Below are positions 1 to 6,225 of a stretch of 6,947 nucleotides of DNA, piece by piece. The notes under the pieces were generated by a model. It saw only the letters and a list, made by a program, of their open reading frames with translations. It was not told the DNA's origin and did not search any database. Made by a program: the position numbers and the translations under genes. Every line of letters starts with the position of its first letter. Within the stretch, counting starts at the first letter, position 1. The DNA is from an uncultured Thermoleophilia bacterium. GTDB lineage: Bacteria > Actinomycetota > Thermoleophilia > UBA2241. The stretch spans positions 1-6,947 of the forward strand of contig CAIXSE010000779.1 in the NCBI GenBank assembly GCA_903921965.1, given 5' to 3'.

Positions 1-816
1 CCGCCGAGGGTGCTCGCCGCCGACCCCGACCGGCGCTCGCTCGTCCCGCGGGACTGGGTGAAGGAGTTCTTCACGACGACGTCCGAGCCGCGCGGCCACG
101 GGTTCGGCGAGGAGGCCGCCGAGACGGGCTTCGGCTGCTACGCGTTCGAGCCCAAGCCTGGCGTGCCGCTGCGTGTCCTCGTGCTGGACGACACGCAGCG
201 CGACGACGAGCCGTACGACAACGGCTACGGGCACGTCGCGCTCGACGAGGAGCGCGTGACGTGGCTGCGCCGGGAGCTCGAGCGCGGGCAGAGGGACGGC
301 GTGCTGCTCGTGATCGCGGCGCACTGCCCGATCGCCGTGGCGAAGCAGCCGCACCCGATGGCCTGGAGCACGGCCGCGCACGGCAGCGAGGAGGACCTCC
401 TCGCGATGCTGCACGGGTGCCCCAACCTCGTCCTGTGGGTCGCCGGGCACCGGCACTGCAACGTCGTCACGGCGCTGCCGTCGCCCGACCCGGCGCGGCC
501 GGAGCAGGGCTTCTGGCAGGTGGAGACCGCCTCGCTGCGGGACTTCCCCCAGCAGCTGCGCACCTTCGACCTGCAGCTGAACGGCGACGGCACGCTGTCG
601 GTGTTCGCGACCGGGGTCGACCCGCTGATCGACGAGGGCGAGCCCGCGTGGACGTCGCGGAAGTACGCCGTGGCGGCCCACCAGATCTTCGCCAACGAGC
701 TGTGCTGCCCGCCGGCGGGCGTCTGCAACGTCGAGCTGGTCGTGCCGCTGCCGGCGGAGCTGCAGGCGAAGCTGGGGTCGCTCGCAACGTGGACCTTGCC
801 GCCCGGCGGCCCCTGA
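1..816 (+). CDS. Metallophosphoesterase, C-terminal part (5' end outside window)
   Basis: The reading frame is open from the first base and ends at TGA 814-816, leaving about 271 C-terminal residues; the true start lies upstream. Two metal-binding motifs of the calcineurin-like metallophosphoesterase fold are visible: AHCPI (His at visible residue 108) and the C-terminal GHRH signature in WVAGHRHCN (about residues 149-152). Before them a GHVALDEERVTWLRREL stretch resembles the usual segment where a Trp-Leu helix precedes the third metal motif, and after them QVETASLRDFPQQ matches a motif I associate with the TIGR03768 (RPA4764-like) subgroup. The first two metal motifs (DxH and GDxxD) must lie outside the window. 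Enzymes of this fold hydrolyse phosphomono- or diesters with two metal ions; the substrate cannot be read from sequence. Whether the protein is exported is unknown because its N-terminus is missing. It ends inside the inverted repeat in front of the next operon, so it is probably a separate transcription unit. Confidence 0.85.
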   Translation, partial: PPRVLAADPDRRSLVPRDWVKEFFTTTSEPRGHGFGEEAAETGFGCYAFEPKPGVPLRVLVLDDTQRDDEPYDNGYGHVALDEERVTWLRRELERGQRDGVLLVIAAHCPIAVAKQPHPMAWSTAAHGSEEDLLAMLHGCPNLVLWVAGHRHCNVVTALPSPDPARPEQGFWQVETASLRDFPQQLRTFDLQLNGDGTLSVFATGVDPLIDEGEPAWTSRKYAVAAHQIFANELCCPPAGVCNVELVVPLPAELQAKLGSLATWTLPPGGP

Positions 817-824
817 CGTACAGT
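796..824 (+). promoter_or_regulatory. Predicted sigma-70-type promoter of the toxin-antitoxin operon
   Basis: TTGCCG (796-801) and TACAGT (819-824) are separated by 17 bp and each matches the -35/-10 consensus at 4 of 6 positions. Transcription would start near 831, giving a leader of about 26 nt before the antitoxin ATG. The -10 box lies within the left arm of the inverted repeat at 812-847, which fits repression by steric block. The match is modest and is supported mainly by its position. Confidence 0.35.
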
Positions 825-847
825 GTGGGTACGAACTGTACGTCAGG
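812..847. promoter_or_regulatory. Perfect 13-bp inverted repeat, putative antitoxin operator
   Basis: The arms CCTGACGTACAGT (812-824) and ACTGTACGTCAGG (835-847) are exact reverse complements around a 10-nt spacer. The repeat begins over the TGA of the phosphoesterase, contains the predicted -10 box and ends in the AGGAG ribosome binding site (845-849) of the antitoxin gene, 7 nt before its ATG. Antitoxins of type II systems, alone or with the toxin, usually bind palindromes in their own promoter, so this is the natural candidate operator. In RNA it could also form a hairpin at the end of the upstream transcript or mask the ribosome binding site, but no U-run follows, so a classical terminator is less likely. 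Confidence 0.7.
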
Positions 848-856
848 AGCCGCCGC

Positions 857-1096
857 ATGAACACCAAGCTCACGCTGAGGATGGACGAGGACCTCATCAG
901 CCGCGCGAAGGCCTACGCCGACCGGTCGGGGAAGACGGTCTCGGGGCTGGTCGCCGACTTCTTCACGGTGCTCACGCACGATTCGCCGCCGGAGTTTCCC
1001 ATCACGCCTCGCGTCCGCGCGCTCCGCGGTGCCTTGAAGGACTGCGGCCTCGATGAGGAGGACTACAAGCGGCACCTCCTCGAGAAGTACGGGTGA
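857..1096 (+). CDS. Type II antitoxin, DUF6364-like (ribbon-helix-helix)
   Basis: A 79-residue protein. The start MNTKLTLRMDEDLISRAK is typical of DUF6364-type antitoxins: a short beta strand (residues 3-8) followed by helices (about 10-22 and 26-38, the latter in KTVSGLVADFF), the layout of a ribbon-helix-helix DNA-binding domain that works as a dimer. The C-terminal half (about 45-79), rich in charged residues and ending EEDYKRHLLEKYG, would be the segment that wraps and inhibits the toxin. ATG 857 is preceded by AGGAG at 845-849 with 7-nt spacing. The gene overlaps the PIN toxin gene by 4 nt (GTGA), implying translational coupling. The inverted repeat directly upstream suggests autoregulation. 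Family assignment is by motif recall, and the toxin pairing strongly supports the role. Confidence 0.85.
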   Translation: MNTKLTLRMDEDLISRAKAYADRSGKTVSGLVADFFTVLTHDSPPEFPITPRVRALRGALKDCGLDEEDYKRHLLEKYG

Positions 1097-1515
1097 GAGT
1101 CCTCTTCGACACCAACGTCGCCCTCGATCTCCTGCTCGACCGGGAGCCGTTCGCGGCCGACGCCGAGAGGCTGTTCTCGCTGGCGGACTCGGGTGACCTC
1201 GACGGGGTCCTGTGCGCGGACGCGCTCACCACCGTCGACTACATCGCTGCGAAGTCCCTGGGGACGGCGACGACTCGTCGCATGCTCGACGATCTGCTGC
1301 GCATCTGCGCGATCGTCCCGGTCGACCGGGCCGTGCTCGAGCGTGCCCTGCGCCTCGACTCCCCCGACTTCGAGGACGCGGTGGTCCACGAGGCGGCGCG
1401 CGCGGCCGGGGCCGAGGCCATCGTCACGCGTGACACCGCCGGCTTCTCCGGCGGCACCGTCCCGGCGCTCGACCCGCTGGAGCTGCTCTCGACCCTGGCG
1501 GTCGCCTCGGAGTGA
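1093..1515 (+). CDS. PIN-domain ribonuclease toxin (VapC-like, PIN_3 type)
   Basis: A 140-residue PIN-fold protein, a usual VapC length. The N-terminal strand ends in FDTNV with Asp6. D49 in TTVDYIA fits the 'DIYY' position of the PIN_3 subgroup, D95 lies in DFEDAVVHEA, and D114 in IVTRDTAGF. Together these form the acidic pocket that binds Mg2+/Mn2+ for endonucleolytic RNA cleavage, so the toxin looks catalytically intact. The start is GTG 1093, overlapping the antitoxin stop (GTGA), which fits the coupled order antitoxin-toxin. PIN toxins typically cut tRNA or rRNA and arrest growth until the antitoxin is restored; the target here is unknown. The stop codon lies only 3 nt from the stop of the opposing transporter gene, with no visible terminator between them. 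Confidence 0.9.
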   Translation: MRVLFDTNVALDLLLDREPFAADAERLFSLADSGDLDGVLCADALTTVDYIAAKSLGTATTRRMLDDLLRICAIVPVDRAVLERALRLDSPDFEDAVVHEAARAAGAEAIVTRDTAGFSGGTVPALDPLELLSTLAVASE

Positions 1516-1518
1516 GGC

Positions 1519-4500
1519 TCAGGCGACCGCCTGGTCGGAGGCCGGCGCGACGGCCGTCTCGCCCTCTTCGCTCAGGTCGGCGTGCGGCAGCCACTGCAGC
1601 CAGCGCGGCAGCCACCAGTTCCACTTGCCCAGCAGCACCATGGTCGACGGCACGATCACCAGGCGCACGATCGTCGTGTCGAGGATGATGGCGATCGAGA
1701 GGCCGACGCCGAACTCCTTGATGATCGGGTCGGGGTTGAGCAGGAAGCTCAGGAACACGGCCACCATGATCACGGCGGCGGCGCTGATGACGCGCGCGCT
1801 CGTGCCGACGCCTGTGCGCACCGCGTGGCTCGGGTCCTGCCCGGCGCCGTAGGCCTGGAAGATCTGGCTGATCAGGAACACCTCGTAGTCGGTGGAGAGG
1901 CCGAACAGGATCGCGAACATGAGCAGCGGGACGTAGCTGGCGACCGGCACCGTCCCGTAGGGATTGGTGAGGCCGAGGGGCGCCAGTCCCCAGCCCCACT
2001 GGAACACGGCCGTGATGATGCCGAACGAGGCGCCCACGGCGAGCAGGTTGCAGATCACGGCCTTGAGCGGTACGAGCAGCGAGCGGAAGGCGATCATCAG
2101 CAGCACGAAGCTGAGCGCGAGCACGGTCGCGATGACGACGGGCAGCCGGTCGGAGATGATGTCGGCGAGGTCGGAGAAGGCCGCCGTGCCGCCGCCCACG
2201 TAGGCGGTGACCCCGGCCCCGGCGGTCACCGCCGGGAGTACGTCGTCGCGCACCCGGTCGACCAGCGCGGCCGTAGCCGGGTCGGCCGGCCGCGTGTCCG
2301 GCATGGCGCTGACGATCACCGCCGTGCCCGTCTCGTTGACGAGCGGCGGGAGCACGGAGTCGATGCCGGGCGTGGCCGCGAGCGCGTCCTGCAGGGCGAC
2401 GACGCGCGGGTCGGTGGCGCGCGGCTCGCCACCGGCGCCGGTGAGCAGCGCGACGAGCTCGTCCTTGAGCTTCTCGCCGTCCTCGGCGCGTCGCTCCAGG
2501 CGCCTCTTGTCGCGCTTCAGCCTGTCGGCCTGCTTCTGGAGCGCGGCGCCCTCCTCCTTCAGTGCGGCGCCCCGCTCCTGCAGCTCGCCGGCCTGGGCGG
2601 TGAGGGCCGCGCCCCGCGCGGCGAGCTCGGCGCTGCGCGCCTGCAGCGCCGCGCCCTGCGCGGCCAGCTCTTCGCCTTCGGCCTGGAGGGCGGCGGCGTC
2701 CTTCTTCAGGGCCGCCGCCTCCTTCTCGAGGGCCGCCTGCCGCTTCTCCAGGGCGGCCTTCTGCTGCTCCAGCCCGGCCGCCTGCGCCTGCAGCTCCTGC
2801 GCCTGGCGCAGGAGCCCGGCCAGCTGCGCCTGCAGGCGCGCCTTCTCCGCCGGGTCGGTCGCCGCGGCCAGCTGCGCCTGCACCTCCGCGATCTGCGCCT
2901 GCAGCTGCTGCCCCCGGGCGGCCAGCGCGGCGCCCTCGGCGGCCAGCGCCTGACCCTCGGCCGCCAGATCCCGGCCTTGCTGCTCGAGGCTCGCCTTCTG
3001 CCGCTCCAGGCTCGCCTGCTCGGCCAGCAGCTCCGACTTCCGCGCCTCCAGCTGCGCGGCCTCGGCCTGCAGCCGCGCTCCCTGCGCCTCGAGCGGCGCC
3101 TGCTGCGCCTCGAGCTGCGCGGCCAGGCGCGTGAGCTCGGATTCCTCCTTCTTCAGCGCCTCGCCGCGGCGCTCGAGCGTCTTCCCCTCCTTCTTGAGGC
3201 GCTCGCCCTCGGCCTCGAGCTCCTTCTTGAGCGCGTCGGCCTCGGCCTTCTTCGCCGTGTACTCCGCGCCCGGCTCCGCCGGCGGGTCGAACTCCGCCGC
3301 CACCACGAGCGGCCCGTTCGCGCCGGGTCCGAGTCCCGCCGAGATGAGGTCGAACGCCCGGCGCTGCGACATGGACGCCGGCATCACGCCCACGTCCTCC
3401 TGTCCCAGCCGCAGCGTCAGCGTCGGCAGGATGAGCGGTGTGAGCACCAGCAGCGAGGCGATGAGCATCGCCCACGGGTGGCGCGTCACGAACCCCGCCC
3501 ACCGCGCCCAGACGTTCGTCTCGGAGGGCGCCCGGGTGGTGCCGCGCCTCCCGGGAAGCGGCAGCGCGTCCACCCTGCGGCCGAGGACGGCCAGCACGGC
3601 CGGCAGCAGGGTGATCGCCGTGAGCACGGCGACGGCCACGGTGAGCGCCGCCGCGTACCCCATCGCGCCGAGCAGCGGCACGCGCGCCACCAGCAGCGCC
3701 AGGAGCGCGACGATCACGGTGAGCCCGGCGAACACCACGGCGCTGCCGCTGGTCGCCATCGCCAGGGCGATCGACTCGTCCACGTCCATGCCGCGGTGGA
3801 TCTGGTCGCGGTGGCGGAAGACGATGAACAGGGCGTAGTCGATGCCGACGCCCAGGCCGACCATGGTGGCCAGGGTCGGGGCCACGTTGGGGATGCTCGT
3901 GACGTGGCCCAGCAGACCGACGAGCCCGAGCCCCACGACGAGCCCGACCAGCGCCGTGATGACCGGCATGCCGGCGGCCACGAGCGCGCCGAACGTGAAG
4001 GCCATGATGACCATCGCCGCGAGCAGGCCTATGGCCTCGCTGCGGCGGTCGGTCTGCTCGGCGAGGCGGGCCCCTATACCTCCGCCCGCCTCCACCTGGA
4101 TGCCGGCCGCCGTGGCCGGCTCCGTCCTGAGCATGATCTTCCGCGCCACCGCCTTGTCGAGCTGGCCCCAGTCCAGGGTGAGCAGGACCTGCGCCACCGC
4201 CGTCTTCTCGTCCTCGCTCAGGAACACGTCGCCGCCCTGCGCGAAGGGGCTGAAGACGCTGTACGTCTCGGGCATGGCTTCGATGGCCGCGAGCGTCTGT
4301 TCGATGGCCTTCTTGTTGGCCGGGTCGGTGAGCTTGCCGCTCTCGACGTGGAACACGATGGGGCTGGCGCCGTTCTGCTGCGGCGGGAACTCCTCGCGCA
4401 GCATGTCGGCGGAGGCCTGGTAGCCGGTGCCGGGCAGGGTGATGTCGTTGGTTGTCACGCGCCCGAAGTGGTACACCGCGGCCCCGACGAGCAGCACCAC

Positions 4501-4575
4501 GACCACCCACACGGCGACGACGACCCACTTGCGGCGCACGCAGAGCGCGCCGAGGCGATGCATCAGACGTGACAT
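1519..4575 (-). CDS. MMPL/RND family exporter with long coiled-coil insert
   Basis: A 1018-residue membrane protein with the 12-helix, two-lobe MMPL layout. TM1 is about residues 17-37, followed by a first extracytoplasmic domain (40-180), TM2-6 (181-331), TM7 (366-388), a second extracytoplasmic domain (390-805) and TM8-12 (811-982). The Asp-Tyr pairs expected for proton relay are present in TM4 (GLGVGIDYALF, D246-Y247) and TM10 (FGLSTDYEVFL, D896-Y897), so it should be a proton-driven exporter of lipids or other hydrophobic compounds. Residues about 440-712 are a Leu-zippered coiled coil interrupting domain 2. ATG 4575 was chosen because the hydrophobic N-terminus follows at a normal distance and AGGAAAGGG lies about 11 nt upstream. 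A start at 4698 is also in frame but would lie inside the opposing gene and add a non-membrane extension. MmpL4/MmpL5-type mycobacterial proteins also carry coiled-coil inserts, but orthology and substrate are unknown. The short acidic C-terminal tail has no extra domain. Confidence 0.93.
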   Translation of the reverse strand: MSRLMHRLGALCVRRKWVVVAVWVVVVLLVGAAVYHFGRVTTNDITLPGTGYQASADMLREEFPPQQNGASPIVFHVESGKLTDPANKKAIEQTLAAIEAMPETYSVFSPFAQGGDVFLSEDEKTAVAQVLLTLDWGQLDKAVARKIMLRTEPATAAGIQVEAGGGIGARLAEQTDRRSEAIGLLAAMVIMAFTFGALVAAGMPVITALVGLVVGLGLVGLLGHVTSIPNVAPTLATMVGLGVGIDYALFIVFRHRDQIHRGMDVDESIALAMATSGSAVVFAGLTVIVALLALLVARVPLLGAMGYAAALTVAVAVLTAITLLPAVLAVLGRRVDALPLPGRRGTTRAPSETNVWARWAGFVTRHPWAMLIASLLVLTPLILPTLTLRLGQEDVGVMPASMSQRRAFDLISAGLGPGANGPLVVAAEFDPPAEPGAEYTAKKAEADALKKELEAEGERLKKEGKTLERRGEALKKEESELTRLAAQLEAQQAPLEAQGARLQAEAAQLEARKSELLAEQASLERQKASLEQQGRDLAAEGQALAAEGAALAARGQQLQAQIAEVQAQLAAATDPAEKARLQAQLAGLLRQAQELQAQAAGLEQQKAALEKRQAALEKEAAALKKDAAALQAEGEELAAQGAALQARSAELAARGAALTAQAGELQERGAALKEEGAALQKQADRLKRDKRRLERRAEDGEKLKDELVALLTGAGGEPRATDPRVVALQDALAATPGIDSVLPPLVNETGTAVIVSAMPDTRPADPATAALVDRVRDDVLPAVTAGAGVTAYVGGGTAAFSDLADIISDRLPVVIATVLALSFVLLMIAFRSLLVPLKAVICNLLAVGASFGIITAVFQWGWGLAPLGLTNPYGTVPVASYVPLLMFAILFGLSTDYEVFLISQIFQAYGAGQDPSHAVRTGVGTSARVISAAAVIMVAVFLSFLLNPDPIIKEFGVGLSIAIILDTTIVRLVIVPSTMVLLGKWNWWLPRWLQWLPHADLSEEGETAVAPASDQAVA
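2497..3219 (-). repeat. 21-bp periodic heptad-repeat region (two 17-heptad coiled-coil arms)
   Basis: This stretch encodes residues 453-693 of the MMPL exporter. Leucine recurs every seventh residue at 453, 460, 467 and on to 558, ending with Val565 (17 positions). The register breaks at AATDPAEKAR (571-580), and leucine recurs again at 581, 588 and on to 693 (another 17). The residue four after each leucine is mostly Gly, Ala or Ser, with some Lys and Gln. At DNA level it is a degenerate 21-bp periodicity rich in CTGCAG-like and GGCGGC-like words; the units are diverged, not identical, so this is a protein-level repeat and not a tandem satellite. Confidence 0.85.
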
Positions 4576-4611
4576 GCCGCTGTCGGCCCTTTCCTCTCGG
4601 GACGGAGCACA

Positions 4612-4640
4612 ACGATACACTCCACCGGGAGATGTATCGT
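4612..4640. promoter_or_regulatory. Inverted repeat in divergent promoter region, putative TetR-type operator
   Basis: ACGATACA (4612-4619) and TGTATCGT (4633-4640) are perfect 8-bp reverse complements with a 13-bp spacer. It lies in the 116-bp gap between the divergent exporter and oxidoreductase genes, 37 nt from the exporter start and 51 nt from the oxidoreductase start, in an AT-richer patch of an otherwise very GC-rich region. Both strands contain TATCGT words that could serve as weak -10 boxes. MMPL exporters are often controlled by TetR-family repressors that bind such palindromes; none is encoded in the window, so the regulator would act in trans. Operator function is inferred. Confidence 0.55.
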
Positions 4641-4679
4641 CCGCGGCCGGCGTGCGCACGAGAGCGGCCGCGCGACCCG

Positions 4680-4688
4680 AGGAGGAGG
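4680..4688 (+). promoter_or_regulatory. Strong ribosome binding site deciding the oxidoreductase start
   Basis: AGGAGGAGG contains AGGAGG at 4680-4685 with a 6-nt spacing to GTG 4692. An in-frame ATG at 4632 lies inside the inverted repeat, has GGGAG directly abutting it without a spacer, and would add a 20-residue Arg/Pro-rich extension before the Rossmann strand, so the GTG start is preferred. Confidence 0.75.
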
Positions 4689-4691
4689 ACC

Positions 4692-5588
4692 GTGGCACAG
4701 GTGACGGTGATCGGGCTGGGCGCGATGGGCAGCACGCTCGCGCGCGTGCTGGCGGGGGACGGGCACGACGTGACCGTGTGGAACCGCAGCGGGATCAGGC
4801 CGGAGCGCGCCGCGGGCCTCGAGGGGGTCCGCCTCGCGGCGACGCCGGCCGAGGCGGTCGCCGCCGCTCCGCTCGTCCTGATGTGCGTGAGCCACTACGC
4901 GGCGGCGGACGATGTCCTTGACGCGCCCGGCGCGACGGAGTCGCTCGCCGGGCGCGTGCTCGTGCAGCTCACCAACGGCGCCGAGCCGCAGGTGCGCGCC
5001 CAGATGGAGCGCGTGCGCGCCGCCGGCGGGCGCATGCTGAGCGGCGGCATCATGGCCTACCCGCGGCGGATCGGCCGGGCGGACACCGTGATCCTGTACG
5101 CCGGCGATGCCTCCGCGTTCGAGGAGCACCGCGACACGCTGGCGGTCCCGGCCGGCGGCCAGCGCTTCGCCGGTGAGGACCCGGCGGTGCAGAACGCCGT
5201 GTACGAGTCGGCCTTCGGCGTCTACTTCGCCGCGCTCTGCGGCTTCCTCGAGAACGCCGCGCTGGTCGCGGACCGCGGCGTCCCCGTGGCCGAGCTGGCC
5301 GCCGTGATGCCCGGAATGGCGGCGCTGCTGCTCGACCACCTCGCCGACGCGGCGCGGCGCATCGAGACGGGCGACTGGGCCGGCGACCAGGCGTCCACCG
5401 ACACGCACCTCGACGGCGCCGAGCGTCGCAAGCGGGCGTTCGCGGGGCGCGGCCTGCAGAGCCTGATGGCCGACGGCTACCTCTCGTACTGCCGTCAGGT
5501 GCACGAGGCGGGGGACGGCGGCGAGGACATCGCCGCGATCTTCAAGCGCTGCGCGGCGCCGGCGGCCCCGCCGCCCTCCGGCGCCTGA
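4692..5588 (+). CDS. NADP-dependent oxidoreductase, imine-reductase-like (beta-hydroxyacid dehydrogenase superfamily)
   Basis: A 298-residue protein, the usual length for imine reductases and reductive aminases. The N-terminal Rossmann domain starts with VTVIGLGAMG (GxGxxG at residues 8-13). The second strand ends in VWNRS (residues 29-33), where Arg32/Ser33 would favour the 2'-phosphate of NADPH. GGIMAYPRRIG (118-128) sits where imine reductases have a similar conserved loop, followed by the long interdomain helix beginning near GEDPAVQNAVYESAF (161-175) and an all-helical C-terminal domain. The catalytic Lys of classical beta-hydroxyacid dehydrogenases is absent; E172 takes the place of the Asp or Tyr often found in imine reductases. 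The tail after residue 288 is Ala/Pro-rich and probably disordered. It is divergent from the MMPL exporter and may share its control region. The substrate is unknown, and an aldehyde or hydroxyacid substrate remains possible. Confidence 0.85.
   Translation: MAQVTVIGLGAMGSTLARVLAGDGHDVTVWNRSGIRPERAAGLEGVRLAATPAEAVAAAPLVLMCVSHYAAADDVLDAPGATESLAGRVLVQLTNGAEPQVRAQMERVRAAGGRMLSGGIMAYPRRIGRADTVILYAGDASAFEEHRDTLAVPAGGQRFAGEDPAVQNAVYESAFGVYFAALCGFLENAALVADRGVPVAELAAVMPGMAALLLDHLADAARRIETGDWAGDQASTDTHLDGAERRKRAFAGRGLQSLMADGYLSYCRQVHEAGDGGEDIAAIFKRCAAPAAPPPSGA
5555..5585 (+). terminator. GC-rich hairpin at the end of the oxidoreductase gene, possible terminator
   Basis: GGCGCCGG (5555-5562) and CCGGCGCC (5578-5585) are exact reverse complements that extend by 2 bp after one mismatch. 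The hairpin ends directly before the TGA at 5586-5588. No T-run follows, so intrinsic termination is doubtful; the Ala/Pro codons of the C-terminal tail in a GC-rich genome could give such symmetry by chance. Confidence 0.22.
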
Positions 5589-5748
5589 TCGTCCGGCCCC
5601 GCCGCGCCCGAGCGGCCTGCCCTCGGCCTCGCTGCGCCTGCCGGCGGCCGTCGAACGCCTGTCCGCCATCCTGTGGTCCGCTACGAGACCCGGTGCCGCC
5701 GGGGAGATCCTCAAGGGCAGCACCCCTGCCTCTGGTATCCTCAGGACC

Positions 5749-6219
5749 ATGAAGCAGACGGTGTACGTGGAGACCAGCGTCGTCAGCTAGCTGGCCGGCC
5801 GTCCCGTTCGCGATCTGATCGTCGCCGCGCACCAGGAGCTGACCCGGGAGTGGTGGGACGAGCACTCGAGGAGCTTCGACCTTGTGATCTCCGAGCTCGT
5901 CGTGCAGGAGGCCGGTGCCGGCGACCCTGAGGCGTCGCGCGTCCGCCCGGCGGCGACCGAGGGCATCGCGGATCCCTGCGTTGAGCGATGAGGCTGTCTC
6001 CATCGCGGAGCACCTGGTCGCCGGCGGACCGATTCCGCAGGCGGCCGTGGCTGATGCGCTTCACATCGCTCTTGCTGCCGCGAACGGTGTCGACTACCTG
6101 CTCACGTGGAACTGCAGGCACCTTGCGAACGCGTCCCTTCGCGTTCGGACCGCAGCTTCGCTGGGGAGCCTGGGCTGTTCTCGCCCGGTGATCTGCACGC
6201 CCGAGGAACTCATGGGGAG
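5749..6219 (+). pseudogene. Broken PIN-domain toxin gene (nonsense codon plus frameshift)
   Basis: Translation from ATG 5749 gives MKQTVYVETSVVS and then TAG (5788-5790) at codon 14, where this PIN family normally has Tyr (TAC to TAG is one change). The frame then reads on as recognisable PIN sequence (RDLIVAAHQELTREWWDE, ISELVVQEAGAGDPEA) up to EGIA near 5969, and then loses sense. The rest of the domain continues in the next frame (IPALSDEAVSIAEHLVAGG, then DALHIALAA, DYLLTWNCRHLAN and VICTPEELMG, ending near 6219), so one base was gained or two lost between about 5967 and 5975. Acidic positions E8, E49, E54 and the Asp of DALHIA are still present. The second frame has no stop at the expected end and runs on to 6592, so the 3' end given is set by homology and is approximate. 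The intact protein would have been an RNase toxin of about 155 residues, from a different PIN family than the one at 1093. Confidence 0.85.
6214..6219 (+). promoter_or_regulatory. Ribosome binding site of the 57-residue partner ORF
   Basis: GGGGAG lies 6 nt before GTG 6226, a near-ideal spacing, and fixes the start of the small ORF. It sits within the last codons (LMG) of the broken toxin gene, the position expected for tightly packed toxin-antitoxin genes. Confidence 0.6.
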
Positions 6220-6225
6220 CTGGCG

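Noticed and set aside
2497..3219. Tandem repeat or CRISPR-like array
   Set aside because: The 21-bp periodicity comes from heptads in the coiled coil. Units are diverged, have no spacers, and continue one open reading frame.
1582..4572. Very long open frame (996 codons) on the + strand opposite the MMPL gene
   Set aside because: Its product is a low-complexity His/Arg/Gly/Asp-rich string with no membrane or domain pattern. It is the antisense shadow of the GC-rich MMPL gene, whose - strand protein has clear MMPL features.
4576..4698. N-terminal extension of the MMPL protein from an in-frame ATG at 4698
   Set aside because: It would start inside the opposing oxidoreductase gene, include the operator palindrome, and add 41 polar residues before the start of a normal MMPL N-terminus.
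1424..4735. An even longer - strand frame of about 1100 codons overlapping the MMPL gene
   Set aside because: The product is Arg/Gly/Ala-rich with no domain. It is a frame-shifted shadow of the MMPL coding sequence and runs across both neighbouring genes.
4563..5750. Long - strand open frame opposite the oxidoreductase
   Set aside because: It lacks recognisable motifs, is Arg-rich and covers the divergent promoter region. The + strand frame has a clear Rossmann fold and ribosome binding site.
5788..5790. TAG as a recoded (pyrrolysine or suppressed) codon
   Set aside because: The same gene also has a frameshift further on, so decay is simpler. No recoding signal or other in-frame TAG is seen in the intact genes.
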